Assembly: GCA_937927885.1 (NCBI GenBank)
Contig: CALEZJ010000157.1
Location: forward strand, 1 to 6,919
Direction of reading: 5' to 3'
Length of the DNA: 6,919 nt
Source: an uncultured Paracoccaceae bacterium
Lineage (GTDB): Bacteria; Pseudomonadota; Alphaproteobacteria; Rhodobacterales; Rhodobacteraceae
In this document: piece by piece, positions 1 to 4,503 of the stretch
How positions within the stretch are numbered: position 1 is the first letter of the stretch
Layout of the letters: each line of letters begins with the position of its first letter
Notes under the pieces: generated by a model
What the model saw: only the letters and a program-made list of their open reading frames with translations
What the model was told of the DNA's origin: nothing
The model's database searches: none
Program-made: the position numbers and the translations under genes

Positions 1-393
1 GGCGCCGAGGGGTATCTGCTGGAGGAAATGGTCACCGGCGGCATCGCCGAAGTGCTGCTGGGCCTGCGCCGCGACCCGGTCTATGGCGCCACGCTGACCC
101 TGGGCCTGGGCGGCACCACCGCCGAGCTTCTGGCCGACACGGTGACGCTGGTCGCCCCGGTCAGCGCCCCGCAACTGGCCGAGGCGCTGGGAACCCTGCG
201 CCTCTGGCCGCTGCTGGACGGCTGGCGCGGACGGCCAAAGGCGGATACGGGCGCGATCCTCGCGGTGGCGCTGGCGCTGCAGGACCTGATGCAGGGCCAG
301 CCAGATCTGGAAGAAATCGAGATCAACCCGTTGATCGTCAAGGAAACCGGCGCGACGGCCGTCGATGCCGTGATCTGGAGGAAATCCCCATGA
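1..393 (+). CDS. Acyl-CoA synthetase (ADP-forming type), C-terminal ATP-grasp part, 5'-truncated
   Basis: The reading frame is open from base 1, so the gene begins before the window; 130 residues are visible. They match the end of the ATP-grasp subdomain of the acetate-CoA ligase/acyl-CoA synthetase (NDP-forming) family: an EEMV motif with a following GGIAEVLLG strand, then RDPVYG, a glycine-rich GLGGTTAELL turn, LLDGWRG, and the late EIEINPL motif whose acidic and Asn residues bind Mg-ATP in ATP-grasp folds. Family members make an acyl-CoA from a carboxylic acid, CoA and ATP through a phospho-His intermediate, in the cytoplasm. The CoA-binding domains and catalytic His lie outside the window, so the substrate cannot be read. 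The stop codon overlaps the start of the next gene (ATGA at 390-393), so the acyl-CoA formed is plausibly handed to that hydratase. A free-standing beta subunit rather than a fused enzyme is also possible. Confidence 0.9.
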   Translation, partial: GAEGYLLEEMVTGGIAEVLLGLRRDPVYGATLTLGLGGTTAELLADTVTLVAPVSAPQLAEALGTLRLWPLLDGWRGRPKADTGAILAVALALQDLMQGQPDLEEIEINPLIVKETGATAVDAVIWRKSP

Positions 394-1175
394 CCCCCCA
401 TCCCATCCACACGCGCCGCGAAGGCGGCATTCTGGAAGTGACGCTGGACCGGCCAAAGGCCAACGCCATCGACCTTGCCACCAGCCGCATCATGGGTCAG
501 GTGTTCCGCGAGTTTCGCGACGATGACAACCTGCGCGTGGCCATCCTGCGCGCCGAGGGCGACAAGTTCTTTTGCCCCGGCTGGGACCTGAAGGCGGCGG
601 CCGAGGGCGATGCGGTCGATGGGGATTACGGCGTCGGCGGCTTTGGGGGTTTGCAGGAACTGCCCAACCTGAACAAGCCGGTCATCTGCGCCGTCAACGG
701 CATCTGCTGCGGCGGCGGGCTGGAACTGGCGCTGTCGTGCGACCTCATCCTGGCCAGCCGCACGGCGACCTTCGCACTGCCGGAAATCCGCTCCGGCACC
801 GTGGCGGATGCGGCCTCGATCAAGCTGCCAAAGCGCATCCCCTATCATGTCGCGATGGACCTCTTGCTGACCGGCCGCTGGTTCGACGCCGACGAGGCGC
901 TGCGATGGGGCCTTTTGCGCGAGATCTGCGAGCCTGGCGATTTGCGGGGCAAGGCCTGGGACCTGGCGCGGCTCCTCGAATCCGGGCCTCCGCTGGTCTA
1001 TGCCGCGATCAAGGAAGTGGTGCGCGAGGCCGAGGCGCTGCGCTTTCAGGATGCGTTGAACCGGGTGACCAAGCGGCAGATGCCGACGGTCGACCGCCTC
1101 TATTCCAGCGAGGACCTGAAAGAGGGGCAGATCGCCTTTGCCGAAAAGCGCGACCCGGTCTGGAAGGGGCGCTAA
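390..1175 (+). CDS. caiD: CaiD-like enoyl-CoA hydratase (carnitinyl-CoA dehydratase family)
   Basis: A 261-residue crotonase-fold protein, the usual length for CaiD. Recognisable blocks are LDRPKANAID (19-28), GWDLKAAAEG (64-73), the oxyanion-hole loop CCGGGLELALSCD (106-118) and FALPEI (128-133). E112 and E132 align by eye with the two catalytic glutamates of Escherichia coli CaiD, and the C-terminus AFAEKRDPVWKGR is, as I remember it, the same as in the E. coli protein. CaiD reversibly hydrates crotonobetainyl-CoA to L-carnitinyl-CoA in the cytoplasm. The middle segment (KLPKRIPYHVAM, 146-156) differs from E. coli, so the true substrate may be another enoyl-CoA. The start is supported by GGAGG at 377-381, 8 bases before the ATG, and by the 4-bp overlap with the synthetase gene. 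No other cai genes (caiA, caiB, caiT) are visible. The hydratase family is secure; carnitine specificity is inferred. Confidence 0.93.
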   Translation: MTPHPIHTRREGGILEVTLDRPKANAIDLATSRIMGQVFREFRDDDNLRVAILRAEGDKFFCPGWDLKAAAEGDAVDGDYGVGGFGGLQELPNLNKPVICAVNGICCGGGLELALSCDLILASRTATFALPEIRSGTVADAASIKLPKRIPYHVAMDLLLTGRWFDADEALRWGLLREICEPGDLRGKAWDLARLLESGPPLVYAAIKEVVREAEALRFQDALNRVTKRQMPTVDRLYSSEDLKEGQIAFAEKRDPVWKGR

Positions 1176-1208
1176 GCGGCAGGCTTGCACGGCATCGGGG
1201 CGCCCGCT

Positions 1209-1394
1209 AGAGCAGGTCGCGCAAAAGTGGAAACCGGCTTTGCGCAACAGACATGCGACCACGAAGCATCAGAGCTTGTCGCGCAAAAGTGGGCACCGGT
1301 TTTGCGAGATGGACATGCGACCACGAAGCATCAGAGCATGTCGCGCAAAAGTGGGAACCGGTTTTGCGCAACAGACATGCGACCACGAAGCCCC
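1209..1394. repeat. Three tandem copies of a 62-bp palindromic intergenic repeat
   Basis: The units are 1209-1270, 1271-1332 and 1333-1394, each starting AGAGC and each exactly 62 bp. By hand count, units 1 and 3 differ at 5 positions and units 2 and 3 at 8. Every unit is a dyad. In unit 3, GCATGTC (1336-1342) and GCGCAAAA (1343-1350) pair perfectly with TTTTGCGC (1362-1369) and GACATGC (1374-1380), leaving only an AACA bulge (1370-1373) and an 11-base loop. Units 1 and 2 carry mismatches in the stem, while the right-hand part (GACATGCGACCACGAAGC) is the same in all three. The period is not a multiple of three, so reading frames shift from unit to unit, and the open frames across the array look accidental. 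It resembles the short palindromic intergenic elements common in alphaproteobacteria, but I cannot assign it to a named family with certainty. Any transcript through it would fold into successive hairpins. Confidence 0.95.
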
Positions 1395-1430
1395 AGAGCG
1401 GGGCGCATTCACGCGCCCCGCTCTGGGGCT
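1389..1430. other. Perfect 18-bp stem, 6-base loop hairpin between caiD-like gene and waaA
   Basis: AGCCCCAGAGCGGGGCGC (1389-1406) and GCGCCCCGCTCTGGGGCT (1413-1430) are exact reverse complements around ATTCAC. The stem is very GC-rich and would be extremely stable in RNA on either strand. No T-run follows on the + strand (next bases ATGGTC) and none is evident on the minus strand, so it is not a textbook intrinsic terminator. It could still stop or slow polymerase, protect the 3' end of the upstream mRNA, or act as a 5'-UTR structure for waaA, whose AGGA lies only 11 bases downstream. Its left arm overlaps the end of the third 62-bp repeat and contains AGAGC at 1395, exactly where a fourth unit would begin. 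Confidence 0.85.
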
Positions 1431-1451
1431 ATGGTCGGGAAAGGAACCGCC

Positions 1452-2753
1452 ATGCCGCTGCTGCTGCGCCTCTATCTGGGACTGGCCGCGCTGGCGGGGC
1501 CGGTCTGGTGGCTGGCGTTGCGTCGACGACTGCGGCGCGGACGCGAAGACCCGGCGCGCTGGCGCGAAAGGCTGGGGGTCAGCGCCCTGCCCCGTCCCGC
1601 CGGGCGCATCCTGTGGTTTCACGCGGCGTCAGTGGGCGAATCGCAGGCGCTGGTCACGCTGATCACCCGGCTGCTGGCCGATCATCCGGGGCTGGGGATC
1701 GTGCTGACCAGCCAGACCCGCGCCTCGGCCGAGGCGCTGGCAGGCCGGGGCCTGCCGCGCGGCGTGATCCACCTCTATGCCCCGGTCGACACGCCTGGCG
1801 CCGTCGCCCGCTTTCTGGCCCACTGGCGGCCCGAGGCGCTGGTGGTCACCGAAATCGACCTCTGGCCGGTGATGCTGACCCGGGCGCGGGCGGCGGGGCT
1901 GGGGATGATGCTGCTGAACACCCGCCTCGATCCCGCAAGGACGCGGCGACGCCAGCGGATCGCCGCGGTCAATGCCTGGCTGTTCAACCTCTTTGATCGC
2001 GTTCTGGTGCAGGACGACGCCTCGCGCGATGCCTGTGTGGCGCTGGGCGTCGATCCCGGGCGGCTGTCGGTGATGGGCGCGCTCAAGGCCGCCAGCGAAC
2101 CCCTGCCTGACCAGCCCGCCCTGCGCGCCGACCTCGCCGGGCGCCTCGGCACGCGCCCGCGCTGGCTGGCGGCCAGCACCTGGCCCGACGAGGACCCCGC
2201 GCTCTTCGAGGCGCAGCACCTCGCAGCGGCCGCGCTGCCCGGCCTCGTGATGCTGATCGCGCCCCGCCAGCGCGATCTGGCAGACCAGACCGAGGCCGCC
2301 GCCCGCGCCCGCTTTGCCCCCGATGCCATCGCCCGGCGTTCGCGCGGCGACTCCATCGGCGCCGCGACGCAGGTCTATATCGCCGACACGATCGGCGAGA
2401 TGGGGCTGTGGTATCGCCTTGCCCCTGTGACCTTTGTCGGCAAATCGCTGCCGGGTCCGGGCGGCGCCGGGGGCGGACACAACCCGTTCGAAGCCGCCGC
2501 TCTGGGGTCGCTGGTGCTGCACGGGCCCCGGGTGGACAGTTGCGCCGAGGCCTACGCCGCCCTGCAGGCCGAAGGTGGCGCGCTGATGGTCACCGATGCC
2601 GAAACCCTCGCAGCCCGCATCCGCGACGCGCAGGACCCCGCCTTTTGCCACCCCCGCACCGAGGGCGCCGCACGGGTTCTGGCGACGAGTGCCGCGCCGC
2701 TGGCCGTCGCGCTGACCGCCGTCAAGGCGATGCTGGCCCGCCGGGCAGCCTGA
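1452..2753 (+). CDS. waaA: 3-deoxy-D-manno-octulosonic acid (Kdo) transferase
   Basis: This 433-residue protein has the length and architecture of WaaA/KdtA, the membrane-associated GT30 enzyme that moves Kdo from CMP-Kdo onto the lipid A precursor on the cytoplasmic side of the inner membrane. A short hydrophobic N-terminal stretch (about 2-23) followed by an Arg-rich segment fits a membrane anchor. WFHAASVGES follows, with E63 at the place of the family's catalytic glutamate, then APVDTPGAVARFLAHWRPE, TEIDLWP (the ExE/D-WP motif), LLNTRLD, STWPDED, APRQRD, DTIGEMGLWY and GGGHNPFEAAALG, which form the CMP-Kdo-binding C-terminal half. Whether one or two Kdo residues are added cannot be read. 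ATG 1452 is chosen because AGGA (1442-1445) sits 6 bases upstream; the in-frame ATG at 1431 abuts the hairpin and has no ribosome-binding site. No partner LPS genes adjoin it. Confidence 0.95.
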   Translation: MPLLLRLYLGLAALAGPVWWLALRRRLRRGREDPARWRERLGVSALPRPAGRILWFHAASVGESQALVTLITRLLADHPGLGIVLTSQTRASAEALAGRGLPRGVIHLYAPVDTPGAVARFLAHWRPEALVVTEIDLWPVMLTRARAAGLGMMLLNTRLDPARTRRRQRIAAVNAWLFNLFDRVLVQDDASRDACVALGVDPGRLSVMGALKAASEPLPDQPALRADLAGRLGTRPRWLAASTWPDEDPALFEAQHLAAAALPGLVMLIAPRQRDLADQTEAAARARFAPDAIARRSRGDSIGAATQVYIADTIGEMGLWYRLAPVTFVGKSLPGPGGAGGGHNPFEAAALGSLVLHGPRVDSCAEAYAALQAEGGALMVTDAETLAARIRDAQDPAFCHPRTEGAARVLATSAAPLAVALTAVKAMLARRAA

Positions 2754-2758
2754 CCCGC

Positions 2759-2785
2759 CTGTGCAAGGCTGCACAGCCGTGTGCA
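2759..2785. other. Alternating short hairpin arms after waaA
   Basis: Three 6-base arms alternate here: TGTGCA (2760-2765), TGCACA (2770-2775) and TGTGCA (2780-2785), with spacers AGGC and GCCG. The central arm can pair with either neighbour but not both; the left pairing extends to 7 bp (2759 with 2776). There is no T-tract. It lies 6-33 bases past the waaA stop and about 90 bases before the cytochrome gene, so it could be a weak 3'-end structure or a protein-binding site. No function is claimed. Confidence 0.4.
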
Positions 2786-2874
2786 GGACCTGCGGCGCGA
2801 TCACGCGAATGCGATCTTGCTTTGACCATGCGTCACGTTAGCCTTGCGGCACAAGTCTTTCAGGAGAGTGATGA

Positions 2875-3330
2875 ATGCACCGGACCTTGACCGCATTTCT
2901 GGCCACCGCCTGCCTTGCCCTACCCGGCGCGGCCCTCGCACAGGACGCCAATGTCACCGCCCGCAAGGCGCTGATGGGCCTTTACGCCTACAATCTCGGC
3001 GTGCTGGGCGGCATGGCGCAGGGGCAGGTTCCCTATGACGCCGATCAGGCGCGCGCTGCGGCGACCAGCCTCTATCACCTGTCGCGCTCGGGCTCGGCGC
3101 GGATGTGGCCTGCGGGAACCGATGCGGCCTCGATGCCCGGCCAGACCCGCGCCCTGCCCGCGATCTGGGAAAACATGGCCGATTTCGGCGCCCGCGCCGG
3201 CGCGCTGCGCGACGCGACCGAGGTGATGATGAACGCGGCCGGTACCGATCTCGCCTCGCTCCAGGGGGCGATGGGCGGGATTGGCGGTGCCTGCGGCGCC
3301 TGCCACCAGACCTTCCGTCAGGCGCAATAA
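2875..3330 (+). CDS. Exported class II cytochrome c (c556-like, cytochrome c' family)
   Basis: A 151-residue protein with a clear Sec signal peptide: a basic MHRTL start, a hydrophobic core and an ALA-Q site giving likely cleavage after residue 22. The mature part of about 129 residues is the size of a four-helix-bundle class II cytochrome c. The single haem site CGACH (140-144) sits almost at the C-terminus, the hallmark of this class. M34 in ARKALMGL lies in helix 1, where low-spin c556 proteins carry the sixth, axial Met ligand, so a low-spin c556 is more likely than a gas-binding cytochrome c'. It should carry electrons in the periplasm. AGGAG (2862-2866) is 8 bases before ATG 2875; an out-of-frame ATG at 2871 is too close to it. 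The diheme cytochrome gene starts 4 bases after the stop, pointing to a shared transcript and function. The electron donor and acceptor are unknown. Confidence 0.93.
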   Translation: MHRTLTAFLATACLALPGAALAQDANVTARKALMGLYAYNLGVLGGMAQGQVPYDADQARAAATSLYHLSRSGSARMWPAGTDAASMPGQTRALPAIWENMADFGARAGALRDATEVMMNAAGTDLASLQGAMGGIGGACGACHQTFRQAQ

Positions 3331-3334
3331 GCGG

Positions 3335-4249
3335 ATGCTGCGGCGGCTGGCACTGACAGCGCTTGCGCTGGGGGCAGCGGGCCTGGCCGGGGCCTGGGTC
3401 CTGACCCGGCCCGCCAGCCTGCCCCCGGCGACGCTGGCCGCGCTGGCCGCCCATCCTGCCGATGCCGCCCGGGGCGAGGCCGTGTTCTGGGCCGCGGGCT
3501 GCGCCAGTTGCCACACGGCACCCGACGTTCCCGCCACCGCCCCGGTGGGCGAACGTCTGGTGCTGGCCGGGGGGCGGCGCTTTGCCACGCCCTTCGGCAC
3601 CTTCACCGCGCCGAATGTGTCGATGCATCCCGGCGCGGGCATCGGCGGCTGGACGCGCGAGCAATTCGCCACCGCCGTCCTCTTGGGCGTCTCACCCGGG
3701 GGAACGCATTACTTTCCCGCCTTTCCCTATGCCACCTATGCCCGCGCGACGCCGCAGGATGTGGCCGATCTCTGGGCCTTCTGGCAGACGCTCCCCGCCG
3801 CAGCCAGCCCCAGCCAGCCGCATGACCTGGGCTTTCCCTTTAACCAGCGACGCGCAGTCGGGTTCTGGAAGCTGTTGAATCTGGACACGGAATTCGTGAC
3901 GACCGCGCCTGCCGACGCGCAGATCGCACCCGGGCGCTATCTGGTCGAGGCGCTCGGACATTGCGCCGAATGCCACACGCCGCGCGATGCGCTGGGGGGC
4001 CTTCGGACGGCAAGCTGGCTGTCGGGCGGGCCCAACCCGGCCGGTCAGGGGCGCATTCCGTCGCTGCCGCCGCAGGGCTGGTCGGCCGAGGACATCGCCA
4101 ACTACCTGCAATCGGGCTTCACGCCGTCCTTCGATGTGGTGGGGGGGGAAATGGCCGATGTCGTCGCCAACATCGGCCGGATCGCGCCCGAGGACCGGGC
4201 GGCGATCGCGGCCTATCTGGTGGCGCTCAGATCATCGCCCAGTCGGTAA
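3335..4249 (+). CDS. Membrane-anchored or secreted diheme cytochrome c
   Basis: A 304-residue protein with two class I haem domains. A basic, hydrophobic N-terminus (about 2-23) ends without an obvious signal-peptidase site, so it may stay as a membrane anchor. Haem sites are CASCH (56-60) and CAECH (210-214). The stretch TAPNVSMHPGAGIGGWT...GGTHYFPAFPYATY, with ADLWAFWQTLP after it, is typical of the cytochrome subunits of alcohol- and other periplasmic dehydrogenases, although those usually have three haems. M273 (GGEMADVV) fits as axial ligand of haem 2. For haem 1 the usual YPAMPY Met is replaced by Phe (FPAFPY, 128-132), leaving M97 as a candidate ligand. ATG 3335 is 4 bases after the c556 stop; the ribosome-binding site is weak, so coupled translation is likely. 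An earlier in-frame ATG (3281) lies deep inside the c556 gene and would spoil the signal sequence. An eight-G run (4141-4148) immediately precedes the M273 region. Confidence 0.92.
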   Translation: MLRRLALTALALGAAGLAGAWVLTRPASLPPATLAALAAHPADAARGEAVFWAAGCASCHTAPDVPATAPVGERLVLAGGRRFATPFGTFTAPNVSMHPGAGIGGWTREQFATAVLLGVSPGGTHYFPAFPYATYARATPQDVADLWAFWQTLPAAASPSQPHDLGFPFNQRRAVGFWKLLNLDTEFVTTAPADAQIAPGRYLVEALGHCAECHTPRDALGGLRTASWLSGGPNPAGQGRIPSLPPQGWSAEDIANYLQSGFTPSFDVVGGEMADVVANIGRIAPEDRAAIAAYLVALRSSPSR

Positions 4250-4319
4250 AGGTCTTTGCGGGGGCCTGGATCGGGGCCTTGGCATTGACCGGGGCGGGCT
4301 GAGGAAGGGTATTCGACAT
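4227..4319 (-). CDS. Candidate 30-residue small protein, minus strand
   Basis: On the minus strand an ATG (4319-4317) opens 30 codons ending in TGA (4229-4227). AGGA lies 6 bases before it (ACAGGAACGATC then ATG), a good ribosome-binding site. The peptide begins MSNTLPQPAPVNAK, has a Pro/Ala-rich hydrophilic middle and ends KTFTDWAMI. By hand count about 24 of 30 codons end in G or C, similar to neighbouring genes, and it occupies mostly intergenic space, overlapping the converging diheme cytochrome gene by 23 bases. A perfect TTGACA on the same strand (4410-4405) lies about 85 bases upstream, though without a convincing -10. I do not recognise the family and propose no function. Chance is a real alternative: in high-GC DNA short open frames are frequent, and a 14-codon frame starts from the same CATG on the + strand. 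Confidence 0.35.
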   Translation of the reverse strand: MSNTLPQPAPVNAKAPIQAPAKTFTDWAMI

Positions 4320-4390
4320 GATCGTTCCTGTGTGGTTACGCGACAACGCGCCGCGGCTCTAAACATCTGTCGCGCGGACTTCGCAAGAGG

Positions 4391-4410
4391 TTCACACGCG
4401 ATCGTGTCAA
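4391..4410. promoter_or_regulatory. 20-bp imperfect inverted repeat, possible operator, over a minus-strand TTGACA
   Basis: TTCACACGCG at 4391-4400 followed by ATCGTGTCAA at 4401-4410 forms the dyad TTnACACG-N4-CGTGTnAA, with 7 of 10 pairs matching. The right half is the complement of TTGACA, the consensus -35 hexamer for the minus strand. A dimeric regulator bound here would compete with polymerase for a promoter pointing at the candidate small gene. Overlapping it is the 10-bp perfect palindrome TCAAATTTGA (4407-4416). The -10 for such a promoter (17-bp spacing gives CTTGCG) is poor. The regulator cannot be named. Confidence 0.35.
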
Positions 4411-4422
4411 ATTTGAGGCAAC

Positions 4423-4431
4423 TTATCCACA
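4423..4431 (+). promoter_or_regulatory. Perfect consensus DnaA box
   Basis: TTATCCACA matches the strict high-affinity DnaA box consensus at all nine positions. It lies in the intergenic region 73 bases before alr, beside a comparatively AT-rich patch (4405-4426). One box is not an origin, so DnaA acting as a transcription regulator or titration site is the more modest reading. A chance match of nine bases in a GC-rich window of this size is unlikely but not negligible. Confidence 0.5.
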
Positions 4432-4435
4432 GGCT

Positions 4436-4451
4436 CGGAGGAACGCCTCCG
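4436..4451. other. Small 6-bp hairpin ahead of alr
   Basis: CGGAGG (4436-4441) pairs exactly with CCTCCG (4446-4451) across the tetraloop AACG. It follows the DnaA box directly and ends 52 bases before the alr start. If alr is transcribed from further upstream, the stem would sit in its leader and mask a GGAGG sequence; that GGAGG is too far from ATG 4504 to serve it. There is no T-run, so a terminator is unlikely. Confidence 0.4.
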
Positions 4452-4466
4452 CCTCCGGATTCGCGC

Positions 4467-4497
4467 TTGACTTGCCCCCGGCGCAAAGGCCAAACCA
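4467..4497 (+). promoter_or_regulatory. Possible alr promoter giving a leaderless mRNA
   Basis: TTGACT (4467-4472) matches five of six bases of the -35 consensus and lies 37 to 32 bases before the alr ATG, the distance expected if transcription starts at the ATG itself. The -10 at 17- to 19-bp spacing (around CAAACC, 4490-4497) is weak. The case rests mainly on the absence of a ribosome-binding site in the bases before 4504. Confidence 0.2.
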
Positions 4498-4503
4498 GCC
4501 GGC

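Noticed and set aside
81..1262. A 393-codon open frame on the minus strand opposite the synthetase end and the hydratase gene
   Set aside because: It lies antisense to clearly functional + strand genes, has no recognisable motifs and an Arg/Gln/Gly-rich composition typical of open antisense frames in high-GC DNA.
1209..1394. CRISPR array
   Set aside because: The units are contiguous 62-bp tandem copies with no unique spacers of regular size and no cas genes nearby.
1185..1451. N-terminal extension of waaA through the repeat array (ATG 1185) or to ATG 1431
   Set aside because: The extension translates the 62-bp repeats in changing frames and would put some 89 extra residues before the membrane anchor; ATG 1431 abuts the hairpin without a ribosome-binding site, whereas ATG 1452 has AGGA 6 bases upstream.
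1629..2804. A 391-codon open frame on the minus strand opposite waaA
   Set aside because: Same reasons: low-complexity Gly/Arg/Gln-rich translation and complete overlap with a well-supported gene.
2822..2850. TTGACC (2822-2827) as -35 of a promoter for the cytochrome pair
   Set aside because: No acceptable -10 hexamer occurs at 16-18 bp spacing (TGCGGC region), so the match was not listed as a feature.
3281..3334. Earlier ATG (3281) for the diheme cytochrome
   Set aside because: It would overlap the c556 gene by 50 bases and add a charged segment before the signal sequence; ATG 3335 gives a normal signal/anchor start.
4318..4362. A 14-codon + strand frame (starts MIVPVW) with GAGGAAGGG 8 bases upstream, possible leader peptide
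   Set aside because: It is very short, has no following attenuator-like structure linked to it, and shares its CATG with the longer minus-strand candidate. Kept only as a note.
4405..4451. Replication origin
   Set aside because: Only one DnaA box is present, with no cluster, no extended AT-rich unwinding region and no origin-type neighbour genes.
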